Origin: JAGOTP01 sp964415465 | Lineage (GTDB): Bacteria > Patescibacteriota > Patescibacteriia > 2-12-FULL-60-25 | Assembly: GCA_964415465.1 (NCBI GenBank) | Contig: CAYQAL010000005.1 | Span: 1 to 43,431 of the forward strand | Reading direction: 5' to 3' | Length of the DNA: 43,431 nt | Part shown: piece after piece, positions 23,856 through 32,362 of the stretch | Position numbering within the stretch: position 1 is the first letter of the stretch | How the letters are laid out: the number at the start of each line of letters is the position of its first letter | Position numbers and translations under genes: made by a program | Notes under the pieces: generated by a model | What the model saw: the letters and a program-made list of their open reading frames with translations, nothing else | Told to the model about the DNA's origin: nothing | Databases searched by the model: none

Positions 23856-23868
23856 AGGTAGTAGGTTA
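23850..23868 (+). promoter_or_regulatory. Inverted-repeat operator, probably for CsoR
   Basis: TAACCTA-GGTAG-TAGGTTA is a perfect 7-bp inverted repeat that covers the -10 box and transcription start of the operon whose first gene is csoR. A repressor bound here would block initiation. Well-studied CsoR operators are richer in G/C tracts, so the match is by position and symmetry, not by consensus. Confidence 0.65.
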
Positions 23869-23884
23869 ACCCTATTCCCTCCCT

Positions 23885-24157
23885 ATGCCCATGCATCAGC
23901 TCACAACGAATAAAGCGAAAGCGCAGAAGTTGAGTCGTCAGGCGGCTGGCATTCTCACCAAGGTCGGTCAGCTTATTGAGGAAGATGCATATTGTCCGGA
24001 CGTGATCCAGCAAGTTGATGCCGTGATGGGTCTTCTTCATGGGGTACGTCGAGAGCTTTTATCCGGTCACCTCGACCATTGCTTAGAACACAGGTTGAAG
24101 GAAAATAAAGAAAAAACCATCAAAGAACTGCTCAAACTCTATAATCTTTCACGCTAA
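23885..24157 (+). CDS. csoR: CsoR/FrmR-family copper-sensing repressor
   Basis: This 90-residue all-helical DUF156 protein probably represses the operon until Cu(I) binds. The three copper ligands of CsoR align exactly: C37 (DAYCPDV), H62 and C66 (GHLDHC), numbered close to C36/H61/C65 of the Mycobacterium tuberculosis protein. Having C-H-C rather than other ligands argues for copper over formaldehyde or nickel sensing. An in-frame second ATG lies at 23891; the first is taken. There is no Shine-Dalgarno sequence. It is the first gene of a five-gene copper operon with 10 bp to the next gene. Confidence 0.9.
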   Translation: MPMHQLTTNKAKAQKLSRQAAGILTKVGQLIEEDAYCPDVIQQVDAVMGLLHGVRRELLSGHLDHCLEHRLKENKEKTIKELLKLYNLSR

Positions 24158-24167
24158 CTCTCTTTGT

Positions 24168-24722
24168 ATGTCCAAGAATCTGTTGGCGGTCTCATTGCTG
24201 GTGGTTGGTCTGATTGTGGGAGCGGGAATCGGGTATTACTTGACCCCTGAATATCAGGAGACGATGTACACGAAATCGATGGATCTTGGGACGGCTGATC
24301 GGCTCGTGGATTTACGCTATCTGAACGCGATGACAGCGCATCATCGTGGCGCACTGTTGCTCGCAAAACAGGCCGAGCAAAGCCAACGAGCGGAAATTCG
24401 GGATTTAGCAGCCGCTATTCAGCGTGACGAGCCAAGGCTGATTGATGAGCTCTACGCGTGGAAAAAACAATGGTATCGCGACACGCGTCGAGTTCGTGAC
24501 CCGCTCCCGGCGCAACTTGGAACCTATGACGAGAAGCTCGACCTTCGTTTCTTGAATGCGCTTATTGCTCATCACGAAGAGGGGATTCGTATGACGCAAG
24601 AGGTTCGCGCGAAGTCGAGCCGAACAGAGGTTTTAGACAATGCTGATGCGGTAGAAACCTTCTTAAAAACCACGCTTGTGACGCTCAAGGATTGGCGTCG
24701 GACGTGGTATAGCGTGAACTAA
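24168..24722 (+). CDS. Membrane-anchored DUF305 protein
   Basis: This 184-residue protein has one N-terminal span (LLAVSLLVVGLIVGAGIGYYL) and an extracytoplasmic helical domain. It carries the DUF305 signature twice: LNAMTAHHRGALLLA and LNALIAHHEEGIRM. DUF305 proteins are four-helix, ferritin-like metal-associated proteins often found next to copper resistance genes; the paired HH motifs are probable metal ligands. Its stop is one base before the copA ATG. A role in binding exported copper is inferred from context. Confidence 0.87.
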   Translation: MSKNLLAVSLLVVGLIVGAGIGYYLTPEYQETMYTKSMDLGTADRLVDLRYLNAMTAHHRGALLLAKQAEQSQRAEIRDLAAAIQRDEPRLIDELYAWKKQWYRDTRRVRDPLPAQLGTYDEKLDLRFLNALIAHHEEGIRMTQEVRAKSSRTEVLDNADAVETFLKTTLVTLKDWRRTWYSVN

Positions 24723-24723
24723 T

Positions 24724-26973
24724 ATGTCGACACAGACATTCCGTGTTCACGGCATGCACTGCGCGAGCTGTGAAGCGATTATCACGAAAAAGATCAAGGC
24801 GTTCCCAGAGGTGAAGAAGGCGGAAGTGAATTTCGCGACAGAGCAAGCACGCGTTGACATGGCTTCGGGAGACGTTCCGCTTGAACGCATCAATGCCGAG
24901 CTTTCTCCTCTTGGTTATCGGCTTATATCGGAAGATGTCACTCACGCTGCTCAAGCGGAGGTAAGTCACGCACCTGAACAAAAACAGCAAGAGCTGGAAG
25001 AGCAAAAAGCCAAGGTTCAGTTTGTCTTGCCGATCGCCCTGCTCATGTTTGTGCTCATGATGTGGGATATCGCAGCACGTTTGTTCCAATCCGTTCCAAA
25101 TCTACCGTTGCCCATGAAGCTGTTTAATTTGATCTCCTTTGTGGTGGCGACGATCGTTGTCTTTTGGATTGGAAAGCCGTTTGTGCGAGCCGTTGGTTCG
25201 TTCATTCGGTATCGGGTTGCGAATATGGATACGCTGATCGGTGTGGGAACACTCACAGCCTATCTGTATAGCTCGATTATCACGTTGCTTCCGAATGTTC
25301 GTTCTTTGTTACGTGTCCCGGAATATACCTACTTTGATGTCACGATTGTCGTGATTGGGTTTGTGCTCTTGGGTAAATATTTAGAAGCTCGCTCCAAGCA
25401 GCAGACGGGCGAAGCAATTGAGGCGTTGCTCGGTCTTCAAGCGAAAACAGCGCTTGTGGTGCGGGGAGGAGAAGAGATTGAGATCCCAATTGATCAAGTT
25501 CGCATTGGCGATCTGCTCCGCATCAAGCCGGGGGCGAAAATTCCCGTCGATGGAGAGATTATCGAGGGCATTACATCCATTGATGAATCGATGGTCACGG
25601 GTGAATCAGTCCCGGTGGATAAAAAGATCGGGGATCGAGTGATTGGAGCTACCCTGAACAAACAGGGAAGTGTTTTGATGCGCGCGATGAAGGTCGGATC
25701 GGAAACGATGCTTGCCCAGATCATCGAACTGGTGCAGCACGCCCAGGGATCAAAGGCGCCTATTCAAGCAATCGCTGATCGAATTTCCGGCGTTTTTGTT
25801 CCGATCGTTCTCGCTATCGCAACGCTCTCCTTCTTCGTCTGGGTCACGATCGGGGCTCAGTTCTTAGGATTTTCCACCGCCTTCTCGTTTGGTCTTCTTT
25901 CGTTTGTGGGAGTGCTTGTGATTGCTTGTCCGTGCGCGCTCGGTCTTGCAACTCCGACGGCGATGATTGTCGGAGTTGGGAAAGGGGCGGAATATGGAAT
26001 TCTCATCAAAGACGCCGAGAGTTTGGAAAAGCTCAGCCACGTGTCGACGGTTGTCTTTGATAAAACGGGAACCATTACGCGCGGCGTGCCCGAAGTCACG
26101 GACGTGGTTGTTTGGGAGAAGGGATGGACAGAGCAGGACATTGTGCATTTGGCGGCAAGCGTCGAAGCGCATTCAGAGCACCCACTTGCACAAGCAATTG
26201 TGCGAAAAGCGGGTTCACGTGCGACCAAGCATGTCACAGACTTCAGAGCCTTAGAGGGGGTTGGAGTAGAGGCAATTGTCCAAGGAGAGCGCATACTCGT
26301 TCGAAAACCCACCCGTGCCAATACGGAGCAGGGAGTGGTGGCGACGTTGCAGGCAGAGGGAAAGACCGTGGTTGTGGTCTGTGTGAATGAGCAAGAAGTC
26401 GGTTTGATCGCGATCAGTGATACGCTCAAAGAAGGGGCGAAAGAGGTGATGAAGCGTTTACATGCCCTGAAGATCAAGACCGTGATGCTCACAGGGGATA
26501 ATCAGCGAGCAGGTGAGTATATTGGCAGATCTGTCGGCATTGATCAGGTGTTTGCCGATGTCTTACCAGATCAAAAAGCTGCCAAGATTATTGCCCTTCA
26601 AAAGAAGGGGGAACGTGTCGCGATGGTGGGGGACGGAATCAACGATGCGCCCGCCCTCATGCAATCAGATGTCGGAATTGCGATGGCAACAGGAACGGAT
26701 GTGGCGATTGAATCGGCAGGTATCACGCTCCTTGGAGGGGATATCCAAAAAATTCCTCAAGCACTTTTTCTCGCTCGAAGAACGATGCGTACGGTTCGTC
26801 AGAATCTCTTTTGGGCGTTCATCTATAACCTGGTTGGCATTCCACTTGCTTCCGGATTGTTGTATCCCTTCTTGGGACTTCTCTTGAATCCGGTGTTTGC
26901 TGGTCTCGCCATGGCCTTCTCTAGCGTCTCTGTTGTGCTTAATTCGCTTCGTTTGAAAACCAAGCGCCTCTAA
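24724..26973 (+). CDS. copA: Copper-transporting P1B-type ATPase
   Basis: This 749-residue pump is predicted to export Cu(I) using ATP. One N-terminal heavy-metal-associated domain holds CASC (13-16). It is followed by an eight-helix P1B core with the intramembrane CPC (402-404) in VIACPCALGLATPTA. Other landmarks are the phosphorylated Asp446 (DKTGT), the TGES actuator loop, the SEHPLAQAI nucleotide-binding motif and GDGINDAPAL (from 636). CPC together with the metal-binding domain and the CsoR neighbour favours Cu(I) or Ag(I). Length is standard for one-HMA CopA. Confidence 0.96.
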   Translation: MSTQTFRVHGMHCASCEAIITKKIKAFPEVKKAEVNFATEQARVDMASGDVPLERINAELSPLGYRLISEDVTHAAQAEVSHAPEQKQQELEEQKAKVQFVLPIALLMFVLMMWDIAARLFQSVPNLPLPMKLFNLISFVVATIVVFWIGKPFVRAVGSFIRYRVANMDTLIGVGTLTAYLYSSIITLLPNVRSLLRVPEYTYFDVTIVVIGFVLLGKYLEARSKQQTGEAIEALLGLQAKTALVVRGGEEIEIPIDQVRIGDLLRIKPGAKIPVDGEIIEGITSIDESMVTGESVPVDKKIGDRVIGATLNKQGSVLMRAMKVGSETMLAQIIELVQHAQGSKAPIQAIADRISGVFVPIVLAIATLSFFVWVTIGAQFLGFSTAFSFGLLSFVGVLVIACPCALGLATPTAMIVGVGKGAEYGILIKDAESLEKLSHVSTVVFDKTGTITRGVPEVTDVVVWEKGWTEQDIVHLAASVEAHSEHPLAQAIVRKAGSRATKHVTDFRALEGVGVEAIVQGERILVRKPTRANTEQGVVATLQAEGKTVVVVCVNEQEVGLIAISDTLKEGAKEVMKRLHALKIKTVMLTGDNQRAGEYIGRSVGIDQVFADVLPDQKAAKIIALQKKGERVAMVGDGINDAPALMQSDVGIAMATGTDVAIESAGITLLGGDIQKIPQALFLARRTMRTVRQNLFWAFIYNLVGIPLASGLLYPFLGLLLNPVFAGLAMAFSSVSVVLNSLRLKTKRL

Positions 26974-26976
26974 TGT

Positions 26977-28008
26977 ATGAGCTCTTCTCCTCAAACCTAC
27001 ACGTTCTTTATCCAAGGCATGCACTGTAAGGCTTGCGAATTACTCACAAAAAGCGAATTAGAAGAGCATCCAGGCGTCTCTTCGGCGACGGCGAGTCTCG
27101 CGCAAAAGACGATTCAGGTCACAGGATCCTTTGGAGACAAGACGCCGGAGCAAGTTGCGGAGGAGCTCTCAGCGATCCTCGCGCCGCGTGGGTACACGCT
27201 CTCTACTCACGCCAGAGTAGAGTCTGTGAACTGGAATGAATTTGTCTGGGCGGTTCCGATCGCTTTTGGTTTCATTGGACTCTTTCTTCTTCTTCAGAAG
27301 CTCGGCATCGTGAATTTCGTGAATACGGGCGAGATGACCTATCTTACAGCGTTTCTCATTGGAATCATCGCTTCCCTTTCGAGCTGTATGGCGGTTGTGG
27401 GCGGCTTGCTGCTTTCCTTGTCAGCGACCTTTGCTAAGGAGGGGGATCGGGTAAAACCGCAACTCCTGTTTCATGGGGCGCGGCTCGTTACCTTTTTTGT
27501 CTTGGGTGGACTGATTGGTGTCTTGGGTTCGGTCTTTCAGTTAGGGGCAGTAGGAACGTTTGTCTTAGGGGTGTTCGTGGGACTCGTTATGTTGATTCTC
27601 GGAATCAATCTGTTAGATCTTTTTCCTGGGGCGAAACGGTTCCAGGTTGTATTGCCAAACAGTGTCTCAAGTCGAGCAACCCAGCTCACAAAACTGAATC
27701 ACATGCTCACGCCTCTCCTGGTGGGCGTTGCGAGCTTCTTTTTGCCTTGTGGCTTCACTCAATCAATGCAGATCTATACCTTAACCACGGGTCGTTTCTG
27801 GACGGGAGCGTTAACCATGCTCGTATTCGCTCTGGGAACGTTGCCGGTTCTGGCGCTCTTAAGTTTCAGTTCCTATCGCATCAAACAGCGCGCCGCCTCC
27901 GGAATCTTCTTTAAAACGGCCGGAATCATTGTTATGCTCTTTGCGGTGTTCAATCTCTTGAATAGCTTCGCTGCGATCGGCTGGATTGATCCGCTCTTTT
28001 CGATCTAA
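26977..28008 (+). CDS. HMA domain fused to TauE/SafE (DsbD-like) membrane protein
   Basis: This 343-residue protein has an N-terminal heavy-metal-associated domain with CKAC (17-20, GMHCKACELL), then six or seven membrane spans of the TauE/SafE/DsbD-2 group. Two spans carry single conserved cysteines, LSSCMAVVGGLLLSLS and FFLPCGFTQSMQIYT, resembling the redox pair of CcdA/DsbD. It lies 3 bp after copA. In other bacteria similar HMA-SafE proteins accompany CopA and cupredoxins. It could move copper or electrons across the membrane; the actual activity is not established. Confidence 0.87.
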   Translation: MSSSPQTYTFFIQGMHCKACELLTKSELEEHPGVSSATASLAQKTIQVTGSFGDKTPEQVAEELSAILAPRGYTLSTHARVESVNWNEFVWAVPIAFGFIGLFLLLQKLGIVNFVNTGEMTYLTAFLIGIIASLSSCMAVVGGLLLSLSATFAKEGDRVKPQLLFHGARLVTFFVLGGLIGVLGSVFQLGAVGTFVLGVFVGLVMLILGINLLDLFPGAKRFQVVLPNSVSSRATQLTKLNHMLTPLLVGVASFFLPCGFTQSMQIYTLTTGRFWTGALTMLVFALGTLPVLALLSFSSYRIKQRAASGIFFKTAGIIVMLFAVFNLLNSFAAIGWIDPLFSI

Positions 28009-28017
28009 CTTTAGTCT

Positions 28018-28422
28018 ATGCATAAAGCCATTGTCGGTGCCTTGATCGTGATCGCTCTCTCTGTAGGAGGGATGAGCTTCTTACTGCAGAAAGGAGGAGC
28101 GGGGAATGGAGCTACAGCAACGCAAGGAATCTCTTCGAACGTTTCCACGTTGAATGGAACCCAAGTAGTACAGATTACCGCCAAAGGCGGCTATGCTCCT
28201 CGTGTGACAACGGCGAGCGCCAATACGCCAACAACGATCAACGTGATGACAAATGGAACCTACGATTGTTCGATCGCGCTCGTGGTTCCCAGCCTAGGTG
28301 TTCGAAAAACGCTTCCCGCCTCTGGTACGACACCGATCGACGTTCCTCCGCAGGCTCCAGGAACGACGTTAAAAGGCCTCTGTTCCATGGGGATGTATCA
28401 TTTTTCTGTGACATTTATCTAA
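28018..28422 (+). CDS. Membrane-anchored cupredoxin-like protein
   Basis: This 134-residue protein has an N-terminal hydrophobic anchor (AIVGALIVIALSVGGMSFLL) and a cupredoxin-like beta domain (GGYAPRVTTASANTPTTINV). The C-terminal loop CSMGMYHF (from residue 122) supplies Cys, Met and His residues suited to copper, together with an earlier Cys in TYDCSIALVVPS. It is the last gene of the copper operon, 9 bp after the HMA-SafE gene. It likely buffers or shuttles copper outside the membrane. Confidence 0.82.
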   Translation: MHKAIVGALIVIALSVGGMSFLLQKGGAGNGATATQGISSNVSTLNGTQVVQITAKGGYAPRVTTASANTPTTINVMTNGTYDCSIALVVPSLGVRKTLPASGTTPIDVPPQAPGTTLKGLCSMGMYHFSVTFI

Positions 28423-28431
28423 CGTGGAGTA

Positions 28432-29097
28432 TTAGTCCGCGTATTGGCGAAGCGATTGCTTGAAAGACGCGTAGGCGGCTTTGTGGGTTTCGTACGCGGC
28501 AGCATCACGGTACTTAATACCAAAGACATGGTGCAGTTCACCCTGGTCCTTCGTGAGAATCCGCTTTTGAATGGAGACGAACGAACGATAATACGAACCG
28601 TCTTTGGCTTTGATGGTCACCCAGCGTGTGCGAGCGCTCTGAGAGGTGCTTGTTTCCGGAGTTTCCTTTATGTATTCGTCAACGAGTTCTTCGCTTGGTA
28701 ACACGGTAAGGTATGTCTTTGGGTTTCCAGACCACTGAGGAGAGTACACAAAGAATTCAACCGAACCGTCAGGTGAAGTGAAGGTTGCTTCGTCGGTTTG
28801 CACGAAGGTTTGGCCGTTATAGGTGGTTGTTGGAACGTTGGGCGCTGCAGAGAATGTCTGAGGATATTTCACATCAAACCAAGACCCTGTGTAGAGTTTT
28901 GTGCTTACGCCGGCAGGCGTTGGAATGGCAGCAGGATCCCGCGTTTCTTGTTTTCTGCTCTCTGGGACAGGTTGTGTCTGTAGTTCTTGAACGACAGATG
29001 GAAGAAGGGAGGGGGTCTGCTCTGTCGATGGCTCTTGGCAGCCGGCTCCGAGGGAAATAAGCGTGAAAAAACAGGTAGCAAAAGCAAGGTGTTTCAT
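28432..29097 (-). CDS. Lipoprotein, unknown function
   Basis: This encodes 221 residues. A lipoprotein signal (MKHLAFATCFFTLISLGAGC) ends in lipobox LGAGC. A disordered Pro/Thr/Gln linker is followed by a globular domain beginning TGSWFDVKYPQTFSA, which suggests a PsbP/Mog1-like fold; this is a guess. The start at 29097 is set by the lipobox and by a promoter just upstream. The gene converges on the copper operon with only 9 bp between stops and no visible terminator. Confidence 0.8.
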   Translation of the reverse strand: MKHLAFATCFFTLISLGAGCQEPSTEQTPSLLPSVVQELQTQPVPESRKQETRDPAAIPTPAGVSTKLYTGSWFDVKYPQTFSAAPNVPTTTYNGQTFVQTDEATFTSPDGSVEFFVYSPQWSGNPKTYLTVLPSEELVDEYIKETPETSTSQSARTRWVTIKAKDGSYYRSFVSIQKRILTKDQGELHHVFGIKYRDAAAYETHKAAYASFKQSLRQYAD

Positions 29098-29114
29098 AGA
29101 GTTTTGATAGAGGT

Positions 29115-29143
29115 ACTCTATTTCAGAGTCGGTCTTTGTACAA
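29115..29143 (-). promoter_or_regulatory. Promoter of the lipoprotein gene
   Basis: On the minus strand, TTGTAC (29138-29143), a 17-bp spacer and TAGAGT (29115-29120) lie 17 nt before the ATG at 29097. Confidence 0.65.
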
Positions 29144-29194
29144 ATGTGCGTTGATTCGTCTTTCGAAGGGGATATGGCTATACTCTGTCTGAGT

Positions 29195-29443
29195 ATGCCG
29201 AAACAGATTTCTGCTGGTGTGGTGCATGCGTTGCCAAGCGATCTTCGCACGGCTCTTTTGGCTACCCCGCGAGCCTTAGAGGCCTGGGAAGATATCACGC
29301 CCCTTGCTCGCAATGAATGGATTTGTTGGACCACTTCTGTGAAAAAAGCTGAGACACGAGAGGACCATGTACGGCAGGTCTGTTCCCGATTGATCGAAGG
29401 ACAGCGTCGACCCTGTTGCTGGCCGGGGTGTCCGCATCGATAA
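29195..29443 (+). CDS. YdeI/OmpD-associated (OmdA) domain protein
   Basis: This 82-residue protein matches the short OmdA/YdeI family: LPSDLRTALLATPRALEAWED, then LARNEWICWTTSVKKAETRE and HVRQVCSRLIEGQRRP. Members are small cytoplasmic proteins of uncertain role, named for bacteriocin protection. The C-terminal CCWPGCPHR is a common end for this subgroup. The start at 29195 follows TATACT (29179-29184) by 10 nt; an upstream in-frame ATG at 29144 precedes this promoter. Confidence 0.85.
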   Translation: MPKQISAGVVHALPSDLRTALLATPRALEAWEDITPLARNEWICWTTSVKKAETREDHVRQVCSRLIEGQRRPCCWPGCPHR

Positions 29444-29453
29444 TTTTCTCTCT

Positions 29454-30071
29454 ATGCTCAAGATCTATTTAGCTCGTCATGGTCAAGACGAAGATAATGC
29501 CGAAGGGCTCTTAAACGGGCATCGTGACCGTCCCTTAACCGAAAAGGGGATGGCGCAAGCCAAAGAAGTTGCCGAGAAGATTCGTCAAAGCGATATTCGA
29601 TTTGACGTTATTTATGCTTCGCCCCTGCAGCGAGCATTCGTTACGGCGGAGATGATTGCAGGAGCGATTGGAGGACCGATTCCGCAGATGCTTCCAGATC
29701 TGATCGAACGTGATTTTGGAGTCATGTCTGGCCTTCCTCAGACAGAGATCGAGGCACGCTGTGCACCGGCTATTCTCAAGACGAATACGATTACCTATTT
29801 TCTTTCCCCAGAAGGAGCGGAGACTTTTCCTCAATTGCTTGAGCGCGCAACTCGGGTATTAAAAGAGATTACAAGTACGCATGCCGATGGATCGATTCTC
29901 CTTGTGACACATGGTGACCTTGGGAAGATGATCTACGCTTCGTATTATCAGTTGGAGTGGTTGGATGTGTTACAGAAGTTTCACTTTGGAAACTCAGAGC
30001 TGTTAGAGTTGTCGGCGACTTCGTCACCAGAAGAAACCCACGTATTTACGATTACGCAGCACAATCACTGA
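29454..30071 (+). CDS. Histidine phosphatase family protein
   Basis: This 205-residue protein belongs to the phosphoglycerate-mutase-like branch. The catalytic RHG (YLARHGQDEDN, His9) becomes phosphorylated; other family features are the LTEKGMAQAKEVA helix, YASPLQRAFVTAE and the second His in LLVTHGDLGK. The substrate is not deducible: cofactor-dependent mutase, alpha-ribazole phosphatase and small-molecule phosphatases share these motifs. It follows the OmdA-domain gene by 10 bp and is probably cotranscribed. Confidence 0.9.
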   Translation: MLKIYLARHGQDEDNAEGLLNGHRDRPLTEKGMAQAKEVAEKIRQSDIRFDVIYASPLQRAFVTAEMIAGAIGGPIPQMLPDLIERDFGVMSGLPQTEIEARCAPAILKTNTITYFLSPEGAETFPQLLERATRVLKEITSTHADGSILLVTHGDLGKMIYASYYQLEWLDVLQKFHFGNSELLELSATSSPEETHVFTITQHNH

Positions 30072-30100
30072 GCGCTACAAGAGCGTTTGAGAGAGATGGA

Positions 30101-30658
30101 TTACCGTATTTGTAAGCTCGCTGCTCCGAAATTGCGCGAAAAGCGCTTGCACCAAATTGTCACGATAGATTGATCGTTTAGTTCGACATCGGCTGGAATT
30201 GTGTAGGTTTGGTTCCCTCGATTACCTTTGAGTGTTCCAAGATTCACGAAACGTTTTTCTCCGACGGCTTGCTTTACGGTTGGATTCTTAGCATCAGCGG
30301 CGGATACGATGTAAACAAAGAGATCTGGGCCATTTGTCACATCGAAATCGGTGAGTGAAACCGTTCGGATGCCGCTTTGTTCTGTGATGGTTGCTTTTCC
30401 TTTGATCGTGTAGGTGCTGTCACCTTGTTGGAAGTTGCCTTCTGCAATGAGGCGTGGAGAGGTAGGAGGTATCGCATCGCTGGACGTGGCACCGGTGGTT
30501 GGTGGGGCTAGTTGGGTCTGGGTATTTGAGACGTTTGGAGTAGGTTCATCCACGACCTTATTCATAAAGAGCGCCTGAACTCCAAAGAAGCTGAATAAAA
30601 GCCAGCCAAGAAACAGGAGTCCAACGAGACTAGCGATCCAATTCAGTGTTTTTGTCAT
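30101..30658 (-). CDS. Membrane-anchored DM13-domain protein
   Basis: This 185-residue protein has an N-terminal span (WIASLVGLLFLGWLLFSFFGVQ), a Pro/Thr-rich linker and a C-terminal DM13 domain: GPDLFVYIVSAADAK, RFVNLGTLKGNRGNQ, and the near-invariant VTIWCKRFSRNFGAA with one Cys. DM13 domains are proposed to take part in electron transfer. The start at 30658 lies 6 nt after an extended -10 box (TGCTATACT), so the mRNA should be leaderless. Confidence 0.88.
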   Translation of the reverse strand: MTKTLNWIASLVGLLFLGWLLFSFFGVQALFMNKVVDEPTPNVSNTQTQLAPPTTGATSSDAIPPTSPRLIAEGNFQQGDSTYTIKGKATITEQSGIRTVSLTDFDVTNGPDLFVYIVSAADAKNPTVKQAVGEKRFVNLGTLKGNRGNQTYTIPADVELNDQSIVTIWCKRFSRNFGAASLQIR

Positions 30659-30704
30659 AGTCAAAGTATAGCAATGAGAGCGTCTTTCCTTTAGCCTAGA
30701 GACT

Positions 30705-31334
30705 ATGAAAACCTCCGAATCTCATCTGAAGACGTTCTTTGAACGCGTAAAGGATACATCTTCGTTCGGTGAGCCGACGAGTACGGTGCAGCGTGTACCG
30801 GATCTTCTGTCATCTGGAGCGGTACTTGATCTTGGTGCGGGCGATGGCCGTCATGCGTTGCATTTGGCGTCTCATGGGTTTCAGGTACGGGCAGTTGATG
30901 CCTCACCTTCCGCGTTAGGAAAACTTCAAGTCTTGGCAGCGGAGAAGGAGCTGTCCATCCAAACTGAACTAGCGGATGTGTCGAATTATTCGATTGATGC
31001 GAGATATGATGTTGTGATCGTTGTCCTGTTGTTTCAGTGCCTCACGGAAGAACATTCGCTACGCTTATTGAAACAGATCCAAGATCAAACGTGCCCAGGT
31101 GGGATCAATGTGATCCATGTGTTTACCAAAACAGGGGATCGTTATCGTTTGGATCAAGTTGAAGATCCAGGGGCTTTTTATCCAGACGATGGCTGGCTGG
31201 ATCAGCAATATAAAAAGTGGATTATCCTTGAGTCTGATTCATCGGTTAGCCCGCTCATTGGGAAAAGTCATACGGATGGTTCGCCAATGACGAGTGTTGT
31301 AGAACGAATCATTGCACGCAAGCCGATCGCTTGA
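30705..31334 (+). CDS. SAM-dependent methyltransferase, TehB-like
   Basis: This 209-residue class I methyltransferase has motif I LDLGAGDGRHALHLASHG, acidic motif II (VRAVDASPSAL) and the DVVIVVLLFQCL strand. The layout resembles TehB, a tellurite- and thiopurine-type methyltransferase, but the substrate is open. TAGCCT (30692-30697) ends 7 nt before the ATG. The DM13 gene diverges upstream and the peptidase gene follows after 26 bp. Confidence 0.85.
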   Translation: MKTSESHLKTFFERVKDTSSFGEPTSTVQRVPDLLSSGAVLDLGAGDGRHALHLASHGFQVRAVDASPSALGKLQVLAAEKELSIQTELADVSNYSIDARYDVVIVVLLFQCLTEEHSLRLLKQIQDQTCPGGINVIHVFTKTGDRYRLDQVEDPGAFYPDDGWLDQQYKKWIILESDSSVSPLIGKSHTDGSPMTSVVERIIARKPIA

Positions 31335-31360
31335 TCCGATGTATACCCACACGTTCGTGT

Positions 31361-31834
31361 ATGAGTTCATTGCATGTAGTAAGTTTATTGCTCGTTATCA
31401 GCTCTTTGTTGGTTATTCTCGAACTTGATCGAAGACAGCGAGAGATCTTTCTTGTCCCTGTTATTATTCTCGCAGTAGTCGGAGCGTTCCATGCCTGGTT
31501 TTTCCGTCACGAGAGTCTTCGATCACTTATGTTGGGATGCCTCATCGGGGGTGGTTTTTTTGGACTGCAGTATCTTTTGTCTAAGAAGCGATTAGTTGGG
31601 ATAGGGGATATCTGGCTAGGAGCTGCATTAGGTCTCGTGTTCGGTTGGTTGACGCTCCTGTTTGTGCTCCTTCTAGCCTACGTAGGAGGAGCGATTATCT
31701 CACTTATCTTAGTAGCTATCGGTCGCATCCAGCGCCAAGATCCGCTTCCCTTAGGATCATTTTTGGCGGGGGCGAGTATCTGCGTATTGCTTATGCCCGT
31801 TTCTTGGATTTGGTTTGGGATCTGGTGGGCATGA
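31361..31834 (+). CDS. Type IV prepilin peptidase domain protein (A24), short form
   Basis: This 157-residue membrane protein has about five spans. It keeps both aspartates of the A24 peptidases: D23 in LELDRRQREI and D83 in the GxGD-type motif VGIGDIWLGAALG. The family's PLPLGSFLAG block is also present. The N-terminal methyltransferase region with four cysteines found in full-length PilD is absent, as in archaeal and some CPR enzymes. It could process type IV pilins encoded elsewhere. The start at 31361 (MSSLHVV) is preferred over 31331. Confidence 0.78.
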   Translation: MSSLHVVSLLLVISSLLVILELDRRQREIFLVPVIILAVVGAFHAWFFRHESLRSLMLGCLIGGGFFGLQYLLSKKRLVGIGDIWLGAALGLVFGWLTLLFVLLLAYVGGAIISLILVAIGRIQRQDPLPLGSFLAGASICVLLMPVSWIWFGIWWA

Positions 31835-31864
31835 TTCTAGTGAATGTAGTATCTTTATCTCACT

Positions 31865-32362
31865 ATGTCTGAAGAAATACTCGATCTCGTCAACGAAAAA
31901 GATGAGGTGATCGGACGTCTGTCTCGACGCGAAATCTATGAGCAAGGGCTCAAGAATTTTCGTGTTGTTCATGGATTTCTAGTGAATTCTGAAGGGAAGC
32001 TTTGGATTCCTCGTCGTACGGCGAAAAAGAAAATCGCTCCTAATGGGTTGGATTACAGCATGGCTGGCCACGTAGAATCAGGCGAAACCTATGAACAATC
32101 CTTCATTCGCGAAACACGTGAAGAGCTTGGAATCGATGTAGCTACCCGCCCATGGCGGCAGCTTACAAAGTTTACTCCAGCTGATGGCGCCCAGTTCTTT
32201 GAAATGGTGTACGAAATTCAATCTGATGAAGAACCGAACTATAATCGTGAAGATTTTGTAGAAGCGAATTGGTATACCCCAGCAGAAGCCTTAGAGCAGC
32301 TCAAGGTCGGTGGTCCACATAAAATGGATCTCGCGTTTACGATTGAGCGTTTGTATCTTTAA
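31865..32362 (+). CDS. NUDIX hydrolase
   Basis: This 165-residue protein begins with EEILDLVNEKDEVIGRLSR, typical of the IPP-isomerase-like/YfcD NUDIX subgroup, and has the NUDIX box GHVESGETYEQSFIRETREELG. It would hydrolyse a nucleoside-diphosphate-linked substrate with Mg2+; which one is unknown. TATCTT (31850-31855) ends 9 nt before the ATG. Its last 26 bp overlap the end of the convergent ribF gene. Confidence 0.88.
   Translation: MSEEILDLVNEKDEVIGRLSRREIYEQGLKNFRVVHGFLVNSEGKLWIPRRTAKKKIAPNGLDYSMAGHVESGETYEQSFIRETREELGIDVATRPWRQLTKFTPADGAQFFEMVYEIQSDEEPNYNREDFVEANWYTPAEALEQLKVGGPHKMDLAFTIERLYL

Noticed and set aside
25857..26492. 211-residue minus frame inside copA
   Set aside because: It is the antisense of the most conserved part of the ATPase (CPC to GDGIND) and is Ser/Thr-rich as such shadows are.
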